DNA from: Saprospiraceae bacterium
Lineage (GTDB): Bacteria > Bacteroidota > Bacteroidia > Bacteroidales > JAIPBB01
Reading direction: 5' to 3'
Assembly: GCA_021739805.1 (NCBI GenBank)
Contig: JAIPBB010000053.1
Span: 1-19,881, forward strand
DNA length: 19,881 bases
The position numbers were made by a program, and so were the translations under genes. The notes below the pieces were generated by a model. That model was not told where the DNA came from. It did no database searches and saw nothing but the letters and a program-made list of their open reading frames with translations. This document shows positions 8,078 through 16,817 of this stretch, one piece after another. Position 1 is the stretch's first letter. Each line of letters starts with the position of its first letter.

Positions 8078-8109
8078 TTGTTAATAAATATTATTCAATA
8101 ATAAGAATA

Positions 8110-8117
8110 CAAAGATA
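8110..8117 (-). promoter_or_regulatory. -7 element (TATCTTTG) upstream of porV
   Basis: The minus strand reads TATCTTTG, an exact TAnnTTTG match, ending 32 nt before the porV ATG. No matching -33 TTTG is seen. It suggests porV can be transcribed apart from porU. Confidence 0.45.
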
Positions 8118-8318
8118 ACGAAAAATATTTTATTTATTGTTTGAGCTTTTTTAAACGAATGAATGTTTAATTAATTGTCTAATTGGTGAAAAAATGATGA
8201 TTAATTGAGGGCAAGATACAATATCTATAAAGGAACTTCAACTTTTTTTAAATTAATTTTTTTCAAATAAGACTTTCAATTTAAATTTTTATTGAATTTT
8301 TGTGAAATTGAATAATGA

Positions 8319-11300
8319 TTATTTAAGAATTACTAATTTTTCAATCTTCTCAGAATACTTTCCATCAGTGGTTTTTACTTTGAGTTTATAAATATACACA
8401 CCTTTTCCGATTCTATCTCCAAAGTCATCTTTAGCATCCCAGATTATTGGTTCTGATCTATAGCCATTGCATAAAGCTATTTCGTCAATGGTTTTTAATA
8501 GTTTCCCGGAAATTGTAAATATTTGTATTTGAACTGCTAAATTATTACAAGGTTGGTTGTGCTCAAAATAAAATGAAGTTTTTGTTGTGAAAGGATTTGG
8601 ATAATTCAAAACATGTTTTAGAGCTAATTCAGCTGATTCAGAAACAACAAATTCAGTGAATGCTTCAGATGAATTATTCATCACATCCCAAACTTTAACT
8701 TTTAAATTATGTGTTCCTTCATCCAAATCAGAAAAAGGATATCTGATTTTCCCTTTGGAATAGCTGTCTAAATCAGCTTCGTAATAATCATTAAGAACTA
8801 TTGATTTTTCAGTATTTGCATCCAGAATGGCTACAATATCATGACCAATTCCATTCCCGACAGTATTGACACCGTTTGAGTCAGCAACATAGCAAAGTAG
8901 AAGAGGTTTCTCATCGGTTACGCCGCCAAAAACAAAGCTGTCATCGTTCATGAAAATATCAATTTCAGGTCCGGTGTTGTCAATTATTGGATTATCTGAT
9001 GAACCACCAATAATTACATTTTTGAAATATCCACTTGCATCGGTTTCATCATTTGCTGCATAATAACTAATTTTCCCAAAATCAAATTTATAAGCTATAT
9101 CTTTAGGTACAATAAAAGAAAATGAAAAATCACCATTTGAGATGCTGGCTTTACCTTTGTATAAAATATTTTTTTGAATTTGGAAGTTTTTTGGATAGCT
9201 AGCCGGGTCATTGGCTCTGGTGGTTAATGTAGCTGCTTTATCAAATACAGTTGGATAAAGAATTCCATTAAAATCTTGTTTTTTAATGCCATTTTCATCT
9301 CCAACAAATCCTGTTATTGTAACTTTTGATAAAGCTTTTAGAGTGTCGGGAATAGATGTAATTGAAACGGTTGCTCCATTGATTTGAGTTGTAAAAGCAG
9401 TATTTTCAGGATATGCTAATTGAAGAGCGGGGTCTCCAAGAAGAATAAAATTTCTATTGTTGATTGGTGAACCACTTTCAACTTTGGCTTTGCATATTAA
9501 ATCACCCATTCTTAAATATTCACCATTAACTTTTTTAAAGGCGTTTCTGAAAAAGTAATAATTAATAAGATAATTTGTGTTTGAATAAGCAAGTCGGGTG
9601 GTTGTAAACATTGCAATAGCTCCACCATTAGAATTTAAAAATACCAGTTCACCTGCAGATGTTCTGCCCGGGTCATCAAAGCGGCTAAATTCACATGTAG
9701 CAGTCAGGAATACAGGCATATTGTTTTTGTTCGTCCAACTATTAATATCGGCAATTTCGAGAACGGCTTCATGCGACCAACCAACTTCGCCACCATGACC
9801 AATATAATCAACTAATAAAGCTCCTTTGTCAACTCTTTTATTAATAGCATCTTTAACATCCGGATATCTTTGCCCCCCCGGAGTTGAAATTTGGGAATAA
9901 GCGTCAAAGTAAATTTTATCAATATTATATTGTTGATATGTAGTGTCAAGATATCTGGCTAATTTTTCGGCATCGTTTATATGAGTATTACTATCTTCAT
10001 CGTCTGCAACAAAACAAACAACATTTCTCCAATCACCAAGATTCGGTATTCCGCTTGTGAAATTATTGCAACCCGAACTTTGACCTAATGAAGTGCCATT
10101 ACTTGTATAACGAATTACTTTGTCAACCATGTTTGTGGCTTCTGTAAGCGTTTGAACAGGAAATCTACCAATACCAATATCAAGGTTTCCATTTGATTCA
10201 TAGCCTTCATTATCATCCAACAAACCATAAAAGTCGTCCGTCACGTAAGATGCTCCCGGATTTAAAGAATTTCTTGATTGAAAAGTTGGAATATAGTTAG
10301 TATTATTTGCTATCCTGTCTCTATTATCATAAGAGCCATCACCAAAAAGCAATAAATATTTTGGGAGTTTTTTTGGATCACTGCCGGCTCTTTCGTAAAA
10401 CATTTTAATAAAGTCACGAATGGCTGATATATCCTGGATTCCTGAAGAAAATTCGTTGTAAATTGCTGCCGGTTCAACAACCAAAACAGATAAACCGTCT
10501 TTATCCTGGTGAAATTCGGCAAGACGCTTAGCTTGATCAATAAAACTGGCATGACAAACTATTATCATATCTTTTTGAGCTGTTGCATGAAGGTTTTGAT
10601 TTGCTACTTTTCCGACAAATGTTGTTGAATAATAATAATTACCGTTATGTGCTACAAATTCACGTAAAGAATCAGTTCCTAACCTAAAATTTAAAACATT
10701 TCCATTTAAATTACTGCCAATTTCTTTTGGTTCAATAAAATTAGTCACATCCCAGATTACTGTTTCGGAAGAAGCATTAGTTAATATAAACTCTGAAATA
10801 TTTCCCGGACCAATCGAAGATATATCTCTGAATAACATTTGGTTACCATGCATTTTAAGTTGCCGAATAGCATTTATCTCTAAATAATTTAACCACCCAC
10901 TTGAGCTTGATGATGTATTATTAAATGTTATTGAGATATTAATATTAGAGTTTGAACTGATAAAACTAATTGTGTCAGTTGAACCAACTGCAAAAGGGTC
11001 ATTATAATCACCTCCAACAGGACTTAAAGTGGATGTTAGCTGAGATCCATTTGCATTAATGGTAAATGAATTATTTGTAGCTGAAACAGATCGAGCCGCA
11101 ACATTGACACTTAATCGAACTCTTGAACCCGGATAGATATTTGGAATTGAAAATGGAAAATTAAATGTTCTTATAATATCGAATTTTTCACCATACCATT
11201 CTCTTCCTGTTTTGATTAAATTTAAGGAATCTTTTTCGTGATAGAGCCTTTCGTTAAATTGACTGACAGTGTTTGTTGCGGCTTGGCTGGTTGATGCTTC

Positions 11301-12221
11301 ATGCGAAATTCTTTTTCCCTGGCCAATATCAGTGTTTACAAAATAGCAGGATTTGTTTGAGTATAAATGGTTTTGATGATTAAAACTCTTTAATGTTGAA
11401 TTGTAATTCCATTTGTTATGCCCTACGGAATAAAAAAGTATATAATCATTTTGGTCGAAATGACCATCATTTTCACCATAAACATAGATTGCATTTTCCT
11501 GTAAGTCATCATACCTGAAATCGGAATTTTTTTCAGGAAGCATTGCTCCTCCATTACCGTAAATTCTTATGTTTTTTGGATTTATTGATGAAACATTTAT
11601 CCCCATATTAACAAGGTCTCCATAAGTGATTTTATGTATCCCCTCATAAGTTGTATATACTTTATACCAATCACCACTAGCTAAAACTGAGTTTGCTGCA
11701 TAATATCTTGTTTTTGAATTTTGATCTGGCTGAGGTGTAATTTGGATATCAGTTTCAAACGAAATAAGTTTTTCCAGTTGTCCGCTTTGTGGATTTTTTC
11801 TTATTGGAATAAAAGAATAGTTTGCATAAGGAATTTTTCTAACAACTGAAATATGTGAGTTTACCTTAATTTCACCATTAATTTTCCTTAATTCTTTTAT
11901 TTGTTTGATTTCACTTTCTTCAAGTTGTTGAAATTTTGGGTTTATAATTTTAACAGAAACATTTGAAAACTCAGAATTAATTTTAATTATTTTAAAATAA
12001 TAAGGTAACTGGTCTTCTTCTGAAAGATAGGTTGCACCATCAAAATATAAGCTTCTTTTAAACTCATCATCTGAAATTCTGATAGTTTTTATTCCTAACC
12101 AATTTATGATTTCTTTATTTGTTTCTTTCTGATTTCGTGTATTGTTATAATTTATTCTCTGTGCCTGAACAGCTTCAAACGCAAAAACAAACACAACAAT
12201 TGTTAATATTTTTAATCTCAT
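8319..12221 (-). CDS. porU: Type IX secretion system sortase PorU (C25 peptidase family)
   Basis: Surface sortase that cleaves the C-terminal signal of T9SS cargo and joins the mature protein to lipopolysaccharide, working with PorV. It is 1300 aa with a signal peptide ending near AVQA/Q (residues 20-21). The long N-terminal beta-rich region runs to about 550. The gingipain-like C25 domain spans about 550-930. The catalytic dyad is H809 in DYIGHGGEVGW and C843 in LTATCEFSRFDDP, 34 residues apart, close to the spacing in gingipains. Further beta-sandwich segments follow. The C-terminal domain (about 1215-1300) resembles a T9SS sorting domain: NYPNPFTTKTSFYFE, IFTISGKLLKTI, GKGVYIYKLKV. The C25 domain could suggest a secreted protease, but the length, synteny with porV and gldJ, and overall layout point to PorU. 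The gene is intact and diverges from the porP-family gene. Confidence 0.93.
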   Translation of the reverse strand: MRLKILTIVVFVFAFEAVQAQRINYNNTRNQKETNKEIINWLGIKTIRISDDEFKRSLYFDGATYLSEEDQLPYYFKIIKINSEFSNVSVKIINPKFQQLEESEIKQIKELRKINGEIKVNSHISVVRKIPYANYSFIPIRKNPQSGQLEKLISFETDIQITPQPDQNSKTRYYAANSVLASGDWYKVYTTYEGIHKITYGDLVNMGINVSSINPKNIRIYGNGGAMLPEKNSDFRYDDLQENAIYVYGENDGHFDQNDYILFYSVGHNKWNYNSTLKSFNHQNHLYSNKSCYFVNTDIGQGKRISHEASTSQAATNTVSQFNERLYHEKDSLNLIKTGREWYGEKFDIIRTFNFPFSIPNIYPGSRVRLSVNVAARSVSATNNSFTINANGSQLTSTLSPVGGDYNDPFAVGSTDTISFISSNSNINISITFNNTSSSSSGWLNYLEINAIRQLKMHGNQMLFRDISSIGPGNISEFILTNASSETVIWDVTNFIEPKEIGSNLNGNVLNFRLGTDSLREFVAHNGNYYYSTTFVGKVANQNLHATAQKDMIIVCHASFIDQAKRLAEFHQDKDGLSVLVVEPAAIYNEFSSGIQDISAIRDFIKMFYERAGSDPKKLPKYLLLFGDGSYDNRDRIANNTNYIPTFQSRNSLNPGASYVTDDFYGLLDDNEGYESNGNLDIGIGRFPVQTLTEATNMVDKVIRYTSNGTSLGQSSGCNNFTSGIPNLGDWRNVVCFVADDEDSNTHINDAEKLARYLDTTYQQYNIDKIYFDAYSQISTPGGQRYPDVKDAINKRVDKGALLVDYIGHGGEVGWSHEAVLEIADINSWTNKNNMPVFLTATCEFSRFDDPGRTSAGELVFLNSNGGAIAMFTTTRLAYSNTNYLINYYFFRNAFKKVNGEYLRMGDLICKAKVESGSPINNRNFILLGDPALQLAYPENTAFTTQINGATVSITSIPDTLKALSKVTITGFVGDENGIKKQDFNGILYPTVFDKAATLTTRANDPASYPKNFQIQKNILYKGKASISNGDFSFSFIVPKDIAYKFDFGKISYYAANDETDASGYFKNVIIGGSSDNPIIDNTGPEIDIFMNDDSFVFGGVTDEKPLLLCYVADSNGVNTVGNGIGHDIVAILDANTEKSIVLNDYYEADLDSYSKGKIRYPFSDLDEGTHNLKVKVWDVMNNSSEAFTEFVVSESAELALKHVLNYPNPFTTKTSFYFEHNQPCNNLAVQIQIFTISGKLLKTIDEIALCNGYRSEPIIWDAKDDFGDRIGKGVYIYKLKVKTTDGKYSEKIEKLVILK

Positions 12222-12268
12222 TTTTAATCAAATGTTATTTTATCGAAAAATTTCAATATTAGTTTTAA

Positions 12269-12276
12269 CAAAAATA
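12269..12276 (-). promoter_or_regulatory. -7 element (TATTTTTG) upstream of porU
   Basis: The minus strand reads TATTTTTG, an exact TAnnTTTG match, 47 nt before the porU ATG. No TTTG lies at the expected distance upstream, so only the -7 half is supported, and in AT-rich DNA it could be chance. Confidence 0.4.
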
Positions 12277-12485
12277 GTATGATTTTATTGTTTTAATTGA
12301 GAAATTTACTCATAAAAGAATTTAATATTATTTTTTTATTTGTGAAACAAATTAATGAAAATCATGTATAATTATGTTAAAAAATAAAATATAATTTTGA
12401 ATTTGATTTGAAATATCATAAATTCGCAAAACAAACGTTATGGTTAGGTGATTAATGTTTTTCTTAATTTTACGAGTAAATCATT

Positions 12486-12515
12486 TTTGTAATTAAATTT
12501 TATTTTGTAATATTG
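12486..12515 (+). promoter_or_regulatory. Candidate promoter for the porP-family gene and gldJ
   Basis: TTTG (12486-12489), an 18-nt spacer and TAATATTG (12508-12515), which differs from TAnnTTTG by one base. The predicted leader is about 30 nt. An AGGA at 12527-12530 follows. Spacing is right but the -7 box is imperfect. Confidence 0.3.
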
Positions 12516-12550
12516 TAGTTTTTAACAGGAAAATTTATATGTAATCAGTA

Positions 12551-13534
12551 ATGGTAAAACGATTAGTCCTATACATTTTAACCATAACTTTGCTGATTGG
12601 TGCGGATTTAGCCAAAGCTCAGGATCCTCATTTTTCGCAATTTTATGCGAATCCTTTATATTTAAATCCAGCTTTTGCTGGAAGTGCTGTTTGTCCAAGG
12701 CTTATTATGAATTATCGTAATCAGTGGCCAGCAATTTCAGGAGCCTATGTTACTTATAATGCAGGATTTGATATGAGATTTGATGCTCTTCATGGAGGGC
12801 TGGGAATTCTTGCAACAGCAGATAAAGCAGGAGAAGGTGTATTGTCAACAAACAATATCAGCTTATTGTATTCGTACCATATGACACCAACACGAAGTTT
12901 TAATATTAATGTTGGATTTCAGGGAACTTATTTTCAGAAAAGTATTGATGTCACTAAGCTTACATTTGGCTCACAAATTGACCCGCGTTGGGGTTTTGTA
13001 AAAGAACCACCTACACTTCCTAATATGTCCGCATCCGGTGTTGACTTTCAGACTGGTATTATAGGATATAGCGAAAAGTTTTATATTGGTTTTGCATCAC
13101 ATCATTTGGTAGAACCTGATGAAGGTTTAGTAAGTTATAGTATGCTTCCAAGGAAATATACATTTCATACAGGAGGTATAATTCCACTAACAAAAAATGG
13201 AAAAAAGCGCTTACGTGATGAAGACCCTGTACTTTCTCCAAATCTTGTGTTTCAACAGCAAGGGGAATTCCATCAACTGAATTATGGACTTTATGTAAAT
13301 AAAATGCCCATGATTGCCGGTTTATGGTATAGGCACTTCTTTGAGGGTTCAGATGCGGTGATTGTTTTAGTTGGTTTTCAATATGATAAATTTAAATTCG
13401 GATATTCTTACGATATAACAGTTTCTAAACTTGCCAGTGCTTCAGGGGGTTCTCATGAATTTTCTTTTGCACTGATGTTCAATTGTCCGCAAAGAAAAAA
13501 ACGTATCAGAGAAATAAATTGTCCATCATTTTAG
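12551..13534 (+). CDS. PorP/SprF family type IX secretion outer-membrane protein
   Basis: Predicted outer-membrane beta-barrel of the PorP/SprF family. Members either serve the core T9SS (PorP, with PorK/L/M/N) or help secrete or anchor a specific partner such as the SprB adhesin (SprF). It is 327 aa with a signal peptide ending near AKA/Q (residues 23-24). The hallmark start of the mature protein, DPHFSQFYANPLYLNPAFAG, follows at once. YRNQWPAI, YSYHMTP and KFGYSYDIT fit the family barrel. The C-terminus is Cys- and basic-rich (NCPQRKKRIREINCPSF). Since porK/L/M/N are not in the window, I cannot tell core PorP from a specialised paralogue. It is divergent from porU and 77 bp upstream of gldJ, likely co-transcribed with it. 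The only nearby AGGA is better placed for an ATG-TAA just upstream than for this ATG. Confidence 0.9.
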   Translation: MVKRLVLYILTITLLIGADLAKAQDPHFSQFYANPLYLNPAFAGSAVCPRLIMNYRNQWPAISGAYVTYNAGFDMRFDALHGGLGILATADKAGEGVLSTNNISLLYSYHMTPTRSFNINVGFQGTYFQKSIDVTKLTFGSQIDPRWGFVKEPPTLPNMSASGVDFQTGIIGYSEKFYIGFASHHLVEPDEGLVSYSMLPRKYTFHTGGIIPLTKNGKKRLRDEDPVLSPNLVFQQQGEFHQLNYGLYVNKMPMIAGLWYRHFFEGSDAVIVLVGFQYDKFKFGYSYDITVSKLASASGGSHEFSFALMFNCPQRKKRIREINCPSF

Positions 13535-13611
13535 TTATTATAGTATAAAATATTAAAAACAAAAGTTAAAATATTACGTATTACAAAAGTTAGAAAAAAA
13601 CTTAGATAAAA

Positions 13612-15351
13612 ATGTTAACCATGAGATACAATAGGATTATAGCAAAAATTACTCTGCTAGCCACAGGAGTATTAATATTTTCATCTTGTTCCAACGAACA
13701 ATCTCAAACAACAGGCTGGGAATATAATAATGAACAAAATGGAGGTTTCGAAGTAGTTCCTTATGAAGAGCAAGAAACCGGTCCCGGATTGGTTTTAGTC
13801 GAGGGTGGTACTTTCTTAATGGGAAGAACAGAGCAGGATGTAAGGTATGATTGGAATAATATACCAAGACGAGTATCAGTTTCTTCATTTTATCTTGACC
13901 AAACCGAGGTTAGAAATCTTGATTATCTTGAATATTTGTATTGGTTAAAAAGAATTTATGGAATTGACTATCCAAGAATTATTAAGAAAGCATTGCCTGA
14001 TACTTTGGTATGGCGTGACAAACTTGCTTATAATGAACCTTATGTTGATTACTATTTACGTCATCCTGCATACCGCGATTATCCGGTTGTTGGTGTTAGT
14101 TGGGTACAGGCACGTGATTATTGTGCATGGAGAACTGATAGGGTAAACGAATTAATTTTAATTAATTATGGAATTCTACGCTATGATGTTAACCAGCAAA
14201 ACATGGAAAACTTCAATACTGATGCTTATTTTGCCGGTCAATACGAAGGAGCTGTCAGAAACGACTTGATTGACTTGAACCCTACAGGTGCCGGAACTCG
14301 AAAGGCTAGAATGACTGACGGTATTTTATTGCCAAAATATAGATTACCTACCGAAGCAGAATGGGAATTTGCTGCTCTTGGATTAATAGGAAATACTCTT
14401 TACGAAAGAATAGTAGAAAGAAGATTATATCCATGGAATGGTCATATAACCAGAACTGATGCTAATAAAAATTATGGAGATTTCGTCGCAAACTTTAAAC
14501 GAGGACGTGGTGATAATATGGGTGTTGCAGGAAACCTAAATGATGCAGGTGATATTACAACTCCTGTTTATGCTTACTGGCCAAATGACTATGGTTTATA
14601 TAATATGGCTGGAAATGTTAGTGAATGGGTTTTGGATGTTTATCGTCCTCTTTCATTAGAAGATTTTACCGATTTTAGACCATATAGAGGAAATGTGTTT
14701 GAAACTCAGGTTAGAAATAATAGCGATCAGATTGATGATAAACTTGATTACATTGTTTATGACTATGCAGGAATTTCGAATTACCTTATTGAATTCCAAC
14801 AAAAAGTTGATTATACTGCATCAGATGAAGAAAAGCAATTACTTGATAAACTTATTGTTTTAGCTGACGAAGCCATTAAAGCTAAAGAAGACAGATTATG
14901 GGAAGACGCTTCTCTAAAAGTTCAGGATTTAATTGATGAAATTGACAATGCACCTGAGACAGTTACTATTGGAGCTGTTGTGTTAAAAGGTATTTCAGGT
15001 TATATTGTTTCTACTCCCGGACAACTAAAAATGCGTCCTGTTACTGTTGAAGAAAATCTTAGAAGAAGAAACTATCGTGAATCAGATAACATTGGATATT
15101 TGGACGGGGATGTACCATCTCGTATTACTGCTGATTGGACAGATCCAAATACTGATGACAAAATGTATGATTATGGTGCAACATCAATGATTAATGACGA
15201 AGCTATGGTTTATAAAGGTGCTTCTTGGAGAGATAGAGCTTATTGGCTAAGTCCGGGTACAAGAAGATTCCTTGATAAGAATCAGTCGAAAGATTATATT
15301 GGATTCCGTTGTGCTATGACAAGAGTAGGAAGCCCCATAGGAAAATATTAA
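13612..15351 (+). CDS. gldJ: Gliding motility / type IX secretion lipoprotein GldJ
   Basis: Lipoprotein with a sulfatase-modifying-factor (SUMF1/FGE-like) fold that is needed for T9SS function and gliding in flavobacteria, where loss of GldJ destabilises other Gld proteins. The signal peptide ends in a lipobox (LIFSSC, Cys26 from this start). ATG 13621, nine bases in, gives a cleaner lipoprotein N-terminus (MRYNRIIAK) and may be the true start. Domain blocks: VEGGTFLMGRTEQDV (63-77), VGVSWVQARDYCAWRTDR (160-177), YRLPTEAEWEFAA (243-255), YPWNG (273-277), NDYGLYNMAGNVSEW (325-339), then KGASWRDRAYW and YIGFRCAM at the C-terminus. A long insertion (about 345-533), including a charged helical stretch (about 404-446), splits the fold. 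The FGE catalytic cysteines are absent (D541 and L546 by gap-free comparison), so it is not an active formylglycine enzyme. The 579-aa length and the ALPDTLVWRD and HPAYRDYPVVG segments favour GldJ over GldK/PorK. murF follows, as in flavobacteria. Confidence 0.93.
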   Translation: MLTMRYNRIIAKITLLATGVLIFSSCSNEQSQTTGWEYNNEQNGGFEVVPYEEQETGPGLVLVEGGTFLMGRTEQDVRYDWNNIPRRVSVSSFYLDQTEVRNLDYLEYLYWLKRIYGIDYPRIIKKALPDTLVWRDKLAYNEPYVDYYLRHPAYRDYPVVGVSWVQARDYCAWRTDRVNELILINYGILRYDVNQQNMENFNTDAYFAGQYEGAVRNDLIDLNPTGAGTRKARMTDGILLPKYRLPTEAEWEFAALGLIGNTLYERIVERRLYPWNGHITRTDANKNYGDFVANFKRGRGDNMGVAGNLNDAGDITTPVYAYWPNDYGLYNMAGNVSEWVLDVYRPLSLEDFTDFRPYRGNVFETQVRNNSDQIDDKLDYIVYDYAGISNYLIEFQQKVDYTASDEEKQLLDKLIVLADEAIKAKEDRLWEDASLKVQDLIDEIDNAPETVTIGAVVLKGISGYIVSTPGQLKMRPVTVEENLRRRNYRESDNIGYLDGDVPSRITADWTDPNTDDKMYDYGATSMINDEAMVYKGASWRDRAYWLSPGTRRFLDKNQSKDYIGFRCAMTRVGSPIGKY

Positions 15352-15370
15352 TGATAATTTTATCATATTT

Positions 15371-15403
15371 AACCCGTTTGCTGTAAAGTAAACGGGTTTT
15401 TTT
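15371..15403 (+). terminator. Rho-independent terminator after gldJ
   Basis: Perfect 9-bp stem AACCCGTTT / AAACGGGTT with a 10-nt loop (GCTGTAAAGT), running into seven T's at 15397-15403. It lies 19 nt after the gldJ stop. It is the strongest terminator in the window and implies that murF has its own promoter. Confidence 0.88.
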
Positions 15404-15487
15404 ATTTAACATTTTTTTGTTGATTAATACTTAATAGATAAAAACTCATAAAATTGTTTTTGCTTAAATTTACTTAAATGTTTTTAA

Positions 15488-16762
15488 ATGAAAATAGAAG
15501 AGCTTTATTCTATATTTAAATCTTATCCGAAAATTGTAACGGATTCACGTTGCATTGAAGATAATAGTATCTTTTTTGCATTGAAAGGTGAAAATTTCGA
15601 TGGGAATAAATTTGCACTTAAAGCCTTGGAATTAGGTGCTAAGTATTCAGTAGTTGACGATACTAGTTTAAATCAAAACGATAATTTTATATATGTTGAT
15701 AATGTTTTAAAATGTCTTCAGCAATTAGCAGCCTTTCATAGAGACCAATTTAAGATTCCAATTATTGGGATAACCGGAACAAACGGAAAAACAACAACAA
15801 AAGAATTAATTAACACAGTTCTTAAACAAAAATTAAAAACCCATGCTACAAAAGGTAACTTAAATAATCATATTGGAGTTCCTCTCACACTACTAGAAAT
15901 GCCTTATGATACTAAGATTGCAATTATTGAAATGGGTGCAAATCATCAAGAAGAAATAAAAGAGCTTTGTGAAATTGCAAAACCAAATTTCGGTATTATT
16001 ACAAATATTGGCAAAGCCCACCTTGAAGGATTTGGAAGTTTTGAAGGTGTTATTAAAGCAAAGAAAGAACTTTATGATTTTGTTGGAAAAGATGGTCGTG
16101 TTTTCCTAAATAGCGATAATAAACTTTTAACTGAACTGGCTGAAAACTTATCCAGCATAAAATATGGAGCAAATCAGGAAAGTGATTGTTTTGCTCAAAT
16201 CATTGATATAAATCCTTTTGTCAAGCTAAGGTGGAATAATCTTGAGATTCAATCTAATTTAATTGGTAAATATAATTTTGAAAATATTTTAGCTGCAATT
16301 TGTATTGGCAATTATTTTGGTGTTCAACCCACTGAGATAAAAATGGCTATTGAAAGATATATTCCTCAAAATAACAGGTCGCAAATCGTTCAAACGAAAA
16401 CAAATAAATTAATTTTGGATGCTTACAATGCGAATCCAACAAGCATGAGTTCGGCAATTGAAAGTTTCGAACTTCTGAAGCCGGAGATAAAAGTTGTGAT
16501 ACTTGGTGATATGCTGGAGCTAGGTAAGGAAAGTATTAAGGAGCATCAAGAAATATTAAATAAAATTGCAACATTAGGCTTTGTAAAAACATTTTTAGTC
16601 GGCCCTGTTTTTTATTCTTTAGCTAAAAATTCTGAATTTATTGCTTTTGAAAATAATATTGAAGCTTTAGAATATTTAAAAATAAATCCTATTTCTGATT
16701 CTACGATATTGATAAAAGGCTCACGGGGGATTAAACTTGAAATTTTGCTTGATGTTTTATGA
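15488..16762 (+). CDS. murF: UDP-N-acetylmuramoyl-tripeptide--D-alanyl-D-alanine ligase
   Basis: MurF adds D-Ala-D-Ala to UDP-MurNAc-tripeptide with ATP, the last cytoplasmic peptide step of wall precursor synthesis. Domains: N-terminal substrate-binding domain (1-85) with TDSR (18-21) and FFALKGENFDGNKF; central ATPase domain with the P-loop GITGTNGKTTTKE (94-106), IEMGANHQEEIKEL and NIGKAHLEGFGS; C-terminal domain with ILDAYNANPTSM and VILGDMLELGKES. The length of 424 aa is normal; it is not fused to alanine racemase as in some Bacteroidota. The ATG at 15488 fits the family N-terminus; another ATG at 15478 is out of frame. The gene follows the gldJ terminator by 84 nt. No exact TAnnTTTG promoter is seen in that gap; TGTTTTTG at 15455-15462 is one base off. 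Confidence 0.95.
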   Translation: MKIEELYSIFKSYPKIVTDSRCIEDNSIFFALKGENFDGNKFALKALELGAKYSVVDDTSLNQNDNFIYVDNVLKCLQQLAAFHRDQFKIPIIGITGTNGKTTTKELINTVLKQKLKTHATKGNLNNHIGVPLTLLEMPYDTKIAIIEMGANHQEEIKELCEIAKPNFGIITNIGKAHLEGFGSFEGVIKAKKELYDFVGKDGRVFLNSDNKLLTELAENLSSIKYGANQESDCFAQIIDINPFVKLRWNNLEIQSNLIGKYNFENILAAICIGNYFGVQPTEIKMAIERYIPQNNRSQIVQTKTNKLILDAYNANPTSMSSAIESFELLKPEIKVVILGDMLELGKESIKEHQEILNKIATLGFVKTFLVGPVFYSLAKNSEFIAFENNIEALEYLKINPISDSTILIKGSRGIKLEILLDVL

Positions 16763-16770
16763 TGGAATGA

Positions 16771-16797
16771 TTGTTAAATTGTTAAATTGTTAAATTG
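16771..16797. repeat. 8-bp tandem repeat (TTGTTAAA, 3.4 copies)
   Basis: Three perfect TTGTTAAA units (16771-16778, 16779-16786, 16787-16794) plus a partial TTG, nine bases after the murF stop. Non-coding. It may be slippage-prone and is adjacent to the larger AATGAC/GAA-hairpin element. Confidence 0.85.
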
Positions 16798-16817
16798 CTT
16801 ATTGTTACTATATATAT

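Larger units (their letters stand above)
12222..12550. other. 329-bp divergent intergenic region between porU and the porP-family gene
   Basis: Very AT-rich non-coding DNA with no convincing open frame, RNA gene or strong hairpin. It holds candidate promoters in both directions: one near 12269-12276 for porU and one near 12486-12515 for the rightward genes. The middle (about 12300-12470) shows nothing I can name. As the only sequence shared by the two halves of the T9SS cluster, it is where common control would act. Confidence 0.6.

Noticed and set aside
9873..9879. Run of seven C's in porU as a phase-variation tract
   Set aside because: It is short, in frame, and encodes part of a plausible TPGGQ segment of the C25 domain; there is no sign of a frameshift.
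15404..15487. Promoter for murF
   Set aside because: TGTTTTTG at 15455-15462 is one base from the -7 pattern, but the nearest upstream TTTG (15416-15419) is 35 nt away, too far for a -33 box.
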